From Streptacidiphilus anmyonensis (GTDB taxonomy: Bacteria > Actinomycetota > Actinomycetes > Streptomycetales > Streptomycetaceae): DNA of 52,124 nt. The notes beneath the pieces are model-generated. The model was given only the letters and a program-made list of their open reading frames with translations, did not search any database and was not told where the DNA came from. A program made the translations under genes and the position numbers. Location: positions 56,314 through 108,437 of the forward strand of contig NZ_BBPQ01000023.1 in the NCBI RefSeq assembly GCF_000787855.1, given 5' to 3'. Shown here in pieces: positions 42,426 to 50,930 of the stretch (position 1 is the stretch's first letter; every line of letters begins with the position of its first letter).

Positions 42426-42803
42426 ATGGTCTCCAGAGCCGCCGCGTCCACGCACGACGACGCCCCCGCCGCGCCCGCGCTCGACGCGGTGGAGGCCGAG
42501 CGTGTGGCCGGGACGCTGCAGGCCCTCGCGACGCCCTCGCGGCTGCGCATCCTGTCGCGGCTGCGGCAGGGCCCCTGCACGCCGAGCGAGCTCGCCGCCG
42601 ACGTGGACATGGAGCAGTCGTCCTGCTCCCACCAGCTGCGGCTGCTGCGCAACCTCGGGCTGGTGGTGCGGGAGCGCCAGGGGCGGTCGGTGGTGTACGC
42701 GCTCTACGACGACCACGTCTCCGCGCTGCTGGACCAGGCCGTCTACCACGTCGCGCACCTGCGCGTCGGCGGAGTCGGCGGGGTCAGCGCCGGGGAGGAA
42801 TGA
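42426..42803 (+). CDS. ArsR/SmtB family metalloregulator, CzrA-like
   Basis: 125 residues. A winged HTH spans about 25-90 (LQALATPSRLRILSRLRQGP, SSCSHQLRLLRNLGLVVRER, RSVVYALYDDHV). The last helix, DDHVSALLDQAVYHVAHLR, contains Asp-x-His-x10-His-x2-His, the alpha-5 metal site of SmtB/CzrA zinc sensors. The regulator would therefore release DNA on binding zinc or a similar ion. A metal exporter is not adjacent: the next gene is a convergent APC permease overlapping its 3' end by 20 bases. The target may be elsewhere, or the gene may control itself. Confidence 0.88.
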   Translation: MVSRAAASTHDDAPAAPALDAVEAERVAGTLQALATPSRLRILSRLRQGPCTPSELAADVDMEQSSCSHQLRLLRNLGLVVRERQGRSVVYALYDDHVSALLDQAVYHVAHLRVGGVGGVSAGEE

Positions 42804-44802
42804 GCGGGCTCGGCTCACCGCGCCGGACGGCGCCGGGCGCGCGGCGGGCGGGGCCGCCGCCCCGGTGGGAGGAGGCGAGCTGCCAGGGGACGCTGATGAC
42901 CATCACGCCCGGCATGAACAGCAGCCGGCTCTTGAGCCACAGCGCGGACTGGTTGTGCAGCGGCTGTTCCCACCAGTGGCCGACGACGTACTCGGGGATG
43001 AAGACGGCGACCGCGTCCCTCGGGGAGTCCCTGCGCAGGCCGCGCACGTACGTCACGACCGGCTTGGTGATCTCCCGGAAGGGCGAGTCGAGGACCTTGA
43101 GCGGGATGTCGATGTCGAACTCGTCCCACTGCCGCTCCAGCTCGGTCGCCTCGTCGCGGTCGACGGCCGCGGTGACCGCCTCCAGCACGTCCGGGCGGAG
43201 CGCCTCCGCGTAGCCGATGGCGCGCAGGGTGGCCTTGTGCAGCTTGGAGACCAGCACCACGCCGTGCACCCGGCCCGGCCGGGTGAACTCCTCGGCGGTG
43301 GCGTCGACGGCGAGCTCGTCCGCGACGTCGTCGTAGTGCCGGTGAATGGCCCTCATGTTGACGAAGAGGAAGATCGCGGCGACCACGGCCAGCCACGCGC
43401 CCTGGGTGAACTTGGTGGCCATCACGATGACCAGGACCAGCGCGGTGACGCACGCGCCGAAGCCGTTGATGATCCGGGACCGCTTCGCCGCCGCCCGTGT
43501 CCTCGGCTCCGCCTCCCCGCGCAGCAGCTCGTTCCAGTGCCGGACCATGCCGATCTGCGAGAGCGTGAAGGAGGTGAAGACGCCGAGGATGTAGAGGTGG
43601 ATCAGGTCGGTGACGTTCGCCTTGTAGGCGACCAGCAGGGCGACGTTGACCAGGGCCAGCGCCAGGATTCCGTTGGAGAAGGCGAGCCGGTCGCCGCGGG
43701 TGTGCAGTTGGCGGGGCAGGTAGCGGTGCTGCGCGAGGATCGAGGCCAGCAGCGGGAAGCCGTTGAAGGCGGTGTTCGCGGCCAGGACCAGGACCAGGGC
43801 GGTGGCGGCCTGGATGTAGTAGAAGAGCACGCTGTGGTCGCCGCCGAAGATCGCCGCGGCGAGCTGGGCGATGACCGTCTGCTGCGGAGCCGTCGAGCAG
43901 TTGGGGAAACCGACGAGCTGGCAGCCGTTGTTCGTGATGTGGATCTTCGAGGTCAGCGACAGCACGGTGATCCCGGCGAACATCACCACGGCCGTGATGC
44001 CCATGGCGGCCATGGTCTGCGCGGCGTTGCGGCTCTTGGGCCTGCGGAAGGCGGGGACGCCGTTGGAGATCGCCTCGACGCCGGTCAGCGCGGTACAGCC
44101 GGAGGCGAAGGCGCGGAGCGCGAGCATCAGCAGGGCGAAGCCGGCGAGCGTGTTGTTGTGGTCCGTCGGCGTGATCGGGTACTTCGCGCTGGAGGCGACC
44201 GGGCTGTGGCCGAAGGCCATCTTGACGAAGCCGGTGATGATCATGAGCAGGATGCCGGCGATGAACAGGTAGGTCGGGGTGGCGAAGGCCTTGCCGGACT
44301 CGCGCACGCCCCGCAGGTTCACCGCCGCCAGCAACACGACGAAGAGCACCGCCATCAGCACGCGGTAGGACGCCAGCGCGGTGAAGGCCGAGATGATGTT
44401 GTCGACGCCGGAGGCGACGGAGACGGCGACGGTCATCACGTAGTCGACGAGCAGCGCCGCCGCGACGACCAGGCCGGCGTTGGGTCCGAGGTTCGAGGAG
44501 ACCACTTCGTAGGAGCCGCCGCCGCTCGGGTAGGCGTAGACGACCTGACGGTAGGACAGCACCACCACCGCCATCAGCAGCACGACGCCGAGGCCGATCC
44601 ACGGGGTCAGGTAGAGGAAGGCCGTGCCGCCGACGGTCAGGACCAGCAGGATCTCCTGGGTGGCGTAGGCGACCGAGGAGAGCGGGTCGGAGGCGAAGAT
44701 CGGCAGCGCGACGCGCTTCGGCAGCAGCGTCTCGCCGATCTCCTCGCTGCTCATCGCCCGGCCGATCAGCAGCCGCTTCACCACCTGAGGGATGTTCACC
44801 AC
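42784..44802 (-). CDS. APC superfamily permease, KimA/YdaO-like
   Basis: 672 residues. GTG start at 44800-44802 with a -10 hexamer 6 nt upstream and no ribosome site. About 12 membrane helices (residues about 30-460), with SDPLSSVAYATQEILLVLTV, YPSGGGSYEVVSSNLGPNAG, FASGCTALTGVEAISNGVPA and LAANTAFNGFPLLASILAQ. The C-terminal cytosolic part (about 480-672) has a USP-like pattern (VHGVVLVSKLHKATLRAIGY). In Bacillus subtilis KimA this family imports potassium and is controlled by c-di-AMP. Potassium uptake is therefore plausible but unproven here. Its paralogue is divergent across 320 bases. Confidence 0.8.
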   Translation of the reverse strand: MVNIPQVVKRLLIGRAMSSEEIGETLLPKRVALPIFASDPLSSVAYATQEILLVLTVGGTAFLYLTPWIGLGVVLLMAVVVLSYRQVVYAYPSGGGSYEVVSSNLGPNAGLVVAAALLVDYVMTVAVSVASGVDNIISAFTALASYRVLMAVLFVVLLAAVNLRGVRESGKAFATPTYLFIAGILLMIITGFVKMAFGHSPVASSAKYPITPTDHNNTLAGFALLMLALRAFASGCTALTGVEAISNGVPAFRRPKSRNAAQTMAAMGITAVVMFAGITVLSLTSKIHITNNGCQLVGFPNCSTAPQQTVIAQLAAAIFGGDHSVLFYYIQAATALVLVLAANTAFNGFPLLASILAQHRYLPRQLHTRGDRLAFSNGILALALVNVALLVAYKANVTDLIHLYILGVFTSFTLSQIGMVRHWNELLRGEAEPRTRAAAKRSRIINGFGACVTALVLVIVMATKFTQGAWLAVVAAIFLFVNMRAIHRHYDDVADELAVDATAEEFTRPGRVHGVVLVSKLHKATLRAIGYAEALRPDVLEAVTAAVDRDEATELERQWDEFDIDIPLKVLDSPFREITKPVVTYVRGLRRDSPRDAVAVFIPEYVVGHWWEQPLHNQSALWLKSRLLFMPGVMVISVPWQLASSHRGGGPARRAPGAVRRGEPSPLIPPRR

Positions 44803-44808
44803 GAACCG

Positions 44809-44814
44809 AGACTA
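44809..44814 (-). promoter_or_regulatory. Candidate -10 hexamer for leaderless permease transcript
   Basis: TAGTCT on the minus strand, 6 nt before the GTG start of the permease. Confidence 0.45.
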
Positions 44815-44857
44815 GGCGAAAACGGATATACAGGGTCTTTCCGGCGCGCGGTGGGGG

Positions 44858-44893
44858 CGGCTTGGGCGGCGTGGGCGGCTTGGGCGGCGTGGG
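44858..44893. repeat. 18-bp tandem repeat, 2 exact copies
   Basis: CGGCTTGGGCGGCGTGGG occurs twice without a gap in the promoter region between the two permease genes. Confidence 0.9.
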
Positions 44894-44909
44894 GACGGTG
44901 CCGAGACGA

Positions 44910-44953
44910 CGCAGGGACCGCGCAGGGACCGCGCAGGGACTGCGCAGGGACGG
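44910..44953. repeat. 11-bp tandem repeat, about 4 copies
   Basis: CGCAGGGACCG-type units, two exact and two with one change each, next to the 18-bp repeat. Confidence 0.88.
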
Positions 44954-45122
44954 CGGCGCAGCACGGCGGGGGTCCGCCGACGGCCGCATCAGGATCCCGT
45001 AGGAGCGGCGCCCGGCGACGTTAGAAGACCATCAGGAACGCTCCGGGATCGCGCCCCCGCACGCCAGCATGGGGGCTCGACCGCTCGACGACCACCACGA
45101 CGCACATCCCCCGGGAGGGGTC

Positions 45123-46985
45123 ATGTCGGCAGCCACCGCCGCCACCGAAGAGTCCACGCCGCATCCGATACCCGCGGCCGCCGACCCCGCGGAGAAGCAC
45201 CGCCTCTCCGCGCTCGGCGGCCTGGCCGCGCTCTCCCTGGACGCCATGGCGTCCGTGGCGTACGGGCCCGAGGCGATCGTGCTGGTGCTGGCCACCGCCG
45301 GCGCGCACGGGCTCGGCTTCACCCTCCCGGTCACCCTCGCGATCGCCGCGCTGCTGGCCGTGCTGACCTTCTCCTACCGCCAGGTCATCGCCGCGTTCCC
45401 GGACGGCGGCGGCTCCTACGCCGTCGCCAAGACCCACCTCGGCCACCGCACCGCGCTGGTCGCGGCGGCATCCCTGGTCATCGACTACGTGCTGAACGTG
45501 GCCGTCTCGGTGACGGCCGGCGTGGCCGCGCTGACCTCCGCGTTCCCGTCCCTGTACGGACAGCGCGTGTGGATCTGCCTGGCCGTGCTGGCGCTGGTCA
45601 CCGCGATCAACCTGCGCGGCATCGCCGAGTCGGCGCGCGCCTTCATGATCCCGACGGCGGTCTTCGTCGCGTCGATCCTCGGCGTCATCGTCGTCGGCCT
45701 GTTCCGCGCCCACCCGGTCGCGCTGCTGGCCGCCGGGCACAGCTCCGTCGTCGCCTCCAACGCCACCTCCGTCGGCGTCCTGCTGCTGCTTCGCGCGTTC
45801 GCGTCCGGCTGCTCCGCGCTGACGGGCGTCGAGGCGATCGCCAACGCGGTCCCCTCGTTCCGCGTGCCGCGCGTCAAGCGCGCCCAGCACACCGAGATCG
45901 CCCTGGGCGGGCTGCTCGGCGTGATGCTGATCGGGCTGGCCGTGCTCATCGGCCGGTTCCACCTTCAACCGCGCGACGGCGTCACCGTGCTGGCCCAGCT
46001 GACCGACGCCTCCTTCGGCCACGGCTTCCTCTTCTACCTGGTGCAGTTCGCCACCATGGTGCTGCTGGCGCTCGCCGCGAACACCTCCTTCGGCGGCCTG
46101 CCGGTGCTGCTGCGGCTGCTGGCCCGTGACCACCACCTGCCGCACGTCTTCGCGCTCCGCGCGGACCACCAGGTCTACCGGCACGGCGTGCTGGCGCTGG
46201 CCGGGGCCTCGGCCGTGCTGCTGGTCGCCTCCGGCGGCGACGTGAACAGCCTCGTCCCGCTGTTCGCGATCGGCGTCTTCGTCGGCTTCACCATCGCCCA
46301 GGTCGGCATGGTCCGGCACTGGTGGCTCTCCCGCTGCGCCGGCTGGCGCGGCAAGGCGGCCGTGAACGGATTCGGCGCGCTGCTGACCGCGGCGGCCACG
46401 GTGGTCGAGACGCTGACGAAGTTCACCGAGGGCGCCTGGCTGGTCGTCACCCTGCTGCCGCTGCTGGTCCTGCTGTTCACCGCCGTCCGGCGCGGCTACG
46501 CCAGGATCGGCGAGAAGCTGGAGCTGGGCGTCGTCCCGGCAGCGCCGGAGCCGCGCCACTCGCTCGTCGTCGTCCCCGTGGGCGCGCTGTCGCGCCTGAC
46601 GCGCGAGGCGCTGTCCGCGGCGGTCTCGCTCGGCGACGAGGTGGTCGCCGTGACGGTCGTCCCCGGCGAGGCGGACGAGGAGGAGCGCGCGGCGGCGGAG
46701 TCCCTGCGGCGGGACTGGGAGCTGTGGCAGCCCGGGGTCCCGCTCGTCGAGATCCCCTCGGCCCGCCGCGAGTTGGCCAGGCCGCTCGTGCGGTACGTGC
46801 GGGAGCTGCGCGCGGAGGACGGCGGGCACGCGTACGACCGCGTCACCGTCCTGGTGCCGGAGGTCGAGCCGGAGCACTGGTGGACCTGGCCCCTGCACAA
46901 CCAGCGCGGCGCGCTGATCAGCCGGGCCGTGCGACGCGGTACGGACGCCACCGTCTGCCGACTGCGGCTGCGACTGAACGGATAG
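45123..46985 (+). CDS. APC superfamily permease, KimA/YdaO-like (second paralogue)
   Basis: 620 residues; ATG at 45123 with GGGAGGGG just upstream. It parallels the divergent permease in order: SLDAMASVAYGPEAIVLVLA, FPDGGGSYAVAKTHLGHRTA, FASGCSALTGVEAIANAVPS, LAANTSFGGLPVLLRLLARD and TKFTEGAWLVVTLLPLLVLL, then a cytosolic C-terminal domain (about 470-620, HSLVVVPVGALSRLTREALS). It is shorter at the C-terminus than its neighbour. As with the neighbour, cation or amino acid transport is likely and potassium uptake is a hypothesis. The N-terminal 30 residues are Ala/Thr-rich and probably disordered. Confidence 0.8.
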   Translation: MSAATAATEESTPHPIPAAADPAEKHRLSALGGLAALSLDAMASVAYGPEAIVLVLATAGAHGLGFTLPVTLAIAALLAVLTFSYRQVIAAFPDGGGSYAVAKTHLGHRTALVAAASLVIDYVLNVAVSVTAGVAALTSAFPSLYGQRVWICLAVLALVTAINLRGIAESARAFMIPTAVFVASILGVIVVGLFRAHPVALLAAGHSSVVASNATSVGVLLLLRAFASGCSALTGVEAIANAVPSFRVPRVKRAQHTEIALGGLLGVMLIGLAVLIGRFHLQPRDGVTVLAQLTDASFGHGFLFYLVQFATMVLLALAANTSFGGLPVLLRLLARDHHLPHVFALRADHQVYRHGVLALAGASAVLLVASGGDVNSLVPLFAIGVFVGFTIAQVGMVRHWWLSRCAGWRGKAAVNGFGALLTAAATVVETLTKFTEGAWLVVTLLPLLVLLFTAVRRGYARIGEKLELGVVPAAPEPRHSLVVVPVGALSRLTREALSAAVSLGDEVVAVTVVPGEADEEERAAAESLRRDWELWQPGVPLVEIPSARRELARPLVRYVRELRAEDGGHAYDRVTVLVPEVEPEHWWTWPLHNQRGALISRAVRRGTDATVCRLRLRLNG

Positions 46986-47221
46986 GACCGCCCAAGAGCG
47001 GACGGGAGGCCGAAATCCGACCTTCGGCGCAAGGGGTACACGCCGAGGAAAGTGCGTCGCCGCAGGTCAGTGGTGGCTGCTAGGCTCCGCCTGCGCCATG
47101 GGGGGGAGCCCGAGGCCGCCGCCGGCTCGCCCGCCAGGGCTTGAGCACAGGACCTTCGGCACGCGGCATCGGTCGGCACCGTCCGTGCGCGATTCGAGAC
47201 GTTCCTCCTGAGGGAGAGCCT
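46986..47221. other. Short intergenic region before the large secreted gene
   Basis: 236 bases. No gene, promoter pair or hairpin was clear to me. The last bases hold a ribosome site for the next gene (GGGAGA, 4 nt from its GTG). Confidence 0.4.
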
Positions 47222-50200
47222 GTGCTGTCCGACCGTTCCCGGGCACTGAGCACGGCCGCCGCGGCTTTCACCGCGGCGGCCGTCGCCGTCGCCCTGACCG
47301 TGACCGGCAGTGCCGTCGCCACGGCCGCCACCGCCACCGGGACCACCCCGGCGAGCAGCGGCGCCGCGGGCATCGGCACGCCGGTCGACTTCCCCGGCAC
47401 CACCGCCTCCGCGCCGGCCGCGGAGACGCTGATCAGCGCGGGGAGCACCGGGTTCCTGCACCAGCGCGCAGGCAGCAACGACCTGCTGTGGACCCGATAC
47501 GACACCGGCGCGACCGTCACGGCCTTCACGCTGTCCCCGCGCGTCGTCCCGGCGAACCTCCGGCTGACGATCCCCGGGGAGTTCGGGGCCGGCTCCGACG
47601 TCGTCGCGTCCTTCGACTGGAGCACCCAGTCCTCGGTCACGCTCTACGACATGGGCGCGGGCGGCGCGCAGAGCGTCGTGTCGCTCAACGGGCTGATGTA
47701 CAAGGGAACGTACGGCAGCACCGTGGTGGCGGTCGGCCTCGCCGGCTCCGCAGCCGGGCCGGGCGTGCACCTGCTCACTCCGGACGGGGCGGGCGGGACC
47801 AAGGACGTCCTGGTCACCGGCCTGCCGGCCGCGGCCGCGGGACGGGCGACCCAGGTGTTGGCCGGCGACGCCTCCGCGGTCGTGGTCCAGTACACGGACG
47901 CCTCCGGCTACCACCAGGCCCTGGTCGACCTGACCTCGGGCGCCGCCACCCCGGTCAGCCTCAACGCCCCTGCCGCGTCCGTCCTCCCCGCACAGGTGGC
48001 CCTCTCGCCCACCTCGATCGTGTTCTGGGCCGGGGGCGGCAGCGCCGTCCACGTCTTCTCCCGGTCGGACGTCTCGGCCGCGCCCGTGGCCGTGCAGACC
48101 CCGGCGAACTCGGTGAGCCAGCCCACCCCTTCCGTCGCCGAGGTCGGCGGGGCCGTCCTGGCGGTCCAGAACCCGCGAGCGGCGGCGCTCAGCGGCGGCG
48201 CGCTGACGGCGACGCCGGAAGCGGGCGGGGCGAACACCTCGCTGCTCGCGGTGACCGACGACGCCTTGCTCCCCACGCCCGACGGCGGCGCCCTGATCGC
48301 GGGCACCACCCAGGGCGGCGAGTGGGGGTTCTACCGGGTCGCCCCGGGGTCCTCCGGACCGGCCGCCACGGAGGTCACCCCGCTCTACCGCGCGCCGTCC
48401 CCCGTCGCGGGCCTCGCGTTGGAGCGTGGCACGGCCACGGTGTGGAGCGCCGACTCCGGGACGATCTGGAGCCGCACGCTCACGGGCGGAGCCTTCGGCG
48501 CGCCGACGCGCATCGCGTCCACCGGAACGGCGTACGGGCCGATCATCGCGACCGGCGACGGCCAGGTGGTGTACGCCGACGGCGGGGCCCTCGTCAAGGC
48601 GGGCAGCTCCGGCACAAGCGGCGGCGTCGGATCGCCCACCGGTTCGCCCGTCGACGCCGACGGACGCTACGCGCTCTCCGACAGCGGCGCGCTGATCGCC
48701 TCGGACTTCGGGGCCCACGACATCCTCGGACCGGTCGGCGCTCCCGCCAAGCCCTCGGGGCAGCGTCCGGGCGCCGTATGGGGCGGCTTCGCCTACGTCG
48801 GCTCCGGTCGGACGGGCGCCGTCACCATCGAGGACCTGGCCCACCAGCGGGTGGCCGGCGTCGTCGACAGCGGCGCGCCCTGCGTCGCCCCCGAGGTCCA
48901 GGTCGTCGGCCGCTGGCTGTACTGGACCTGCGACACCCACACGGCCGGCATCCTCGACATGGCCGACGGGGCCCGTTACCGGCTGCCGGCGAGCGGCGCC
49001 GGTTACGACGACGCGCTGCTGGGCGACGGCTTCGTCGTCCACCACGACGCGACGGCCGGGCAGTTGGTGCTCGACGATGTCCACACCGACGCGGACGCCT
49101 CGACTACGACGGTGGCCGCGCTCGGCGGCGGGACCACGGCGCCCGACCGCGACCTGTCCTGGACCGTGGACCGCTACAGCGACGAGCTCGGCTGGCACGG
49201 CGACGACAACGTCTTCGACGTCGCGCCCGTCGTCGGCATCCCCGCTTCCGCCGCGTGGACCCCGACACCCGGCAAGGCCGCCTCCGTGCCCGCGTGGGTG
49301 ACGCCGGTGGCGTTCACCTACGGCCAGGGCCTGACGGACTTCCACGAGTGCTCGGGCGTCCTGATGGCGCCGATCCGCGTGCTCGCCACGGCCGACTGCT
49401 ACACCGGCCACGGCAGCAACAGCTTCGGCTGGAACTACAACCGCTCCACCGGCACGCTCAATGGCGGCGGCAGCAACCCCTCGTACCTGCTCGACCAGCG
49501 CTACAACGCGGCGACGGGGCAGGACGACGTCAGTGTGACGCGCTCCTACGACAACCCGTCGAAGAGCGTCGCCGTCCTCGCAGGAGCGTCCGACGGCGCC
49601 CTGTACCGTCCCGGCACCACTGCGACCTTCTACTCCTGGTCCACGCTGGGTTGGGGCGGCTCGGGCGGCATCCGCACCCCGCATGTGGAGACGGTGCAGC
49701 TCCAGTCCGCGGCGACCTGCGCGCAGCTCCTCGGCCACGCGCTGCCGTCCGGCTCCATCTGCACGGCCCCGGCCCCGGGCGCGGCCTGGGTGGCGCCGCA
49801 GGACCAGTGCACGGGTGACGCGGGCGGCGCGCTCGTCGCCGGCGGCAAGGTGATCGCGACGTCCGCGACGCCCGAGAGCTCCTGCGCTTCCACCTCGGTC
49901 CGCGTCTACACGGCGACGGCACCCAAGATCGCCTTGGAGCGCGGCTGGAGCCGGGACCTCGGCGTGTCCAACTACGGCATGGGCTTCGGGGGCATCACCG
50001 CGAAGTCCTCCGACGGCCTGCTGACCGCCTTCTGCTCCAGTGACATGCACGGCTGCCTCAACGGCGGCGTGGGCCAGCTGAGCGACATCCAGAAGCAGTT
50101 CAACCTCGTGCTCGCCGCGGGCGACATGGACGGGGACGGCAACCTCGACCTTCTCATCCGCAGCAAGTCGGGCGCGCTGTACCGGTTCTGGGGCCTGGGC

Positions 50201-50734
50201 GTGGGCGTTGTCGAGCTGAACAGCAACAAGAAGACCCTGCTGGGCACCGGTTGGAACCAGTACACCCGCATCCTCGCCCCCGGCGACCTCACCGGTGACG
50301 GGATCACCGACGTGGTGGCCATCGACCACTCCGGCGTGATGTGGCTCTACCCCGGCACCGCGAACGGCGGTCTCGGCAGCCGGATCCGGGTCAGCAGCGG
50401 CTGGAACTCCTTCAACCTCGTGGCCGGGAACGGCGACCTGACCGGCGACGGCATCGCCGACCTGGTGGCGCGGGACTCCGGCGGGCGGCTGTGGACCTTC
50501 GTGGGCGACGGCCACGGCGGGTTCCAGGCGCACCACGTGTACGTCGGCTCGGGCTGGGGCCGCTACAACGCCGTCGTCCTCGGCGGCGACCTGGACGGGC
50601 AGGGCCACGAGCAGCTCATCGGCCGCCTGCCCAACGGCCAGTGCTACCTCTACACCTCCAACGGCGCGGGCGGCTTCACCTCCAACGGCGCGGTCGGCGG
50701 CAACAACTGGGAGCGCTACGCCCAGCTGAGCTGA
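47222..50734 (+). CDS. Large secreted protein with degenerate trypsin-like domain and FG-GAP repeats
   Basis: 1,170 residues. GTG start at 47222, with GGGAGA 4 nt upstream. Signal peptide to about residue 35. Residues about 50-680 are propeller-like beta repeats, with RWLYWTCDTHTAGILDMADG aligning with the paralogue at 18.9-21.6 kb. Residues about 685-930 read like an S1 serine protease: ECSGVLMAPIRVLATADCY, DDVSVTRSYDNP and CTGDAGGALVAGG. Asp725 replaces the catalytic His of TAAHC and Ala867 the catalytic Ser of GDSGG, so the triad is lost. Residues about 960-1170 are FG-GAP repeats (AAGDMDGDGNLDLLIRSKSG, GNGDLTGDGIADLVARDSGG). It is probably an extracellular binding protein using a dead protease domain as scaffold. 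A terminator follows. Confidence 0.87.
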   Translation: MLSDRSRALSTAAAAFTAAAVAVALTVTGSAVATAATATGTTPASSGAAGIGTPVDFPGTTASAPAAETLISAGSTGFLHQRAGSNDLLWTRYDTGATVTAFTLSPRVVPANLRLTIPGEFGAGSDVVASFDWSTQSSVTLYDMGAGGAQSVVSLNGLMYKGTYGSTVVAVGLAGSAAGPGVHLLTPDGAGGTKDVLVTGLPAAAAGRATQVLAGDASAVVVQYTDASGYHQALVDLTSGAATPVSLNAPAASVLPAQVALSPTSIVFWAGGGSAVHVFSRSDVSAAPVAVQTPANSVSQPTPSVAEVGGAVLAVQNPRAAALSGGALTATPEAGGANTSLLAVTDDALLPTPDGGALIAGTTQGGEWGFYRVAPGSSGPAATEVTPLYRAPSPVAGLALERGTATVWSADSGTIWSRTLTGGAFGAPTRIASTGTAYGPIIATGDGQVVYADGGALVKAGSSGTSGGVGSPTGSPVDADGRYALSDSGALIASDFGAHDILGPVGAPAKPSGQRPGAVWGGFAYVGSGRTGAVTIEDLAHQRVAGVVDSGAPCVAPEVQVVGRWLYWTCDTHTAGILDMADGARYRLPASGAGYDDALLGDGFVVHHDATAGQLVLDDVHTDADASTTTVAALGGGTTAPDRDLSWTVDRYSDELGWHGDDNVFDVAPVVGIPASAAWTPTPGKAASVPAWVTPVAFTYGQGLTDFHECSGVLMAPIRVLATADCYTGHGSNSFGWNYNRSTGTLNGGGSNPSYLLDQRYNAATGQDDVSVTRSYDNPSKSVAVLAGASDGALYRPGTTATFYSWSTLGWGGSGGIRTPHVETVQLQSAATCAQLLGHALPSGSICTAPAPGAAWVAPQDQCTGDAGGALVAGGKVIATSATPESSCASTSVRVYTATAPKIALERGWSRDLGVSNYGMGFGGITAKSSDGLLTAFCSSDMHGCLNGGVGQLSDIQKQFNLVLAAGDMDGDGNLDLLIRSKSGALYRFWGLGVGVVELNSNKKTLLGTGWNQYTRILAPGDLTGDGITDVVAIDHSGVMWLYPGTANGGLGSRIRVSSGWNSFNLVAGNGDLTGDGIADLVARDSGGRLWTFVGDGHGGFQAHHVYVGSGWGRYNAVVLGGDLDGQGHEQLIGRLPNGQCYLYTSNGAGGFTSNGAVGGNNWERYAQLS

Positions 50735-50772
50735 GCCCGGGCGCGGACACACGCACTCGCGCACTCGCGCAC

Positions 50773-50808
50773 AAGCCCCAGGGCGCGGATCCTCCGCCCC
50801 TGGGGCTT
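50773..50808 (+). terminator. Terminator after the large secreted gene
   Basis: AAGCCCCAGGG (50773-50783) pairs with CCTGGGGCTT at the right side (to 50808), extended by a GCGGA/TCCGC inner stem with a small bulge. It begins 39 bases after the stop. Confidence 0.75.
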
Positions 50809-50930
50809 CGCCACGCTAGGACGGCGTATAGATGCGCCCGGCTCGCGTATGGAACCCGTCAAGATTGCACAACCCACCCGCCCGCCGCGGGTGTGATGGC
50901 GGGGTGTTCGAGGAATCCGCCCCCGCGTCG

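Larger units (their letters stand above)
44803..45122. other. Divergent promoter region with tandem repeats
   Basis: 320 bases between two divergent permease genes. A ydaO/c-di-AMP riboswitch was looked for by eye because of the KimA similarity, but none was recognised. Two sets of short tandem repeats fill the middle. Confidence 0.45.

Noticed and set aside
44803-45122. c-di-AMP (ydaO) riboswitch in front of a KimA-like permease
   Set aside because: I could not find the conserved core or a convincing long leader; the region is mostly short tandem repeats and the minus gene looks leaderless.
46496-50764. A 1,422-codon open frame on the minus strand opposite the permease and the large secreted gene
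   Set aside because: It is an antisense shadow caused by high GC; its composition (Arg/Gly/Ala/Val-rich, no domain) is not protein-like, and the plus strand has clear genes.
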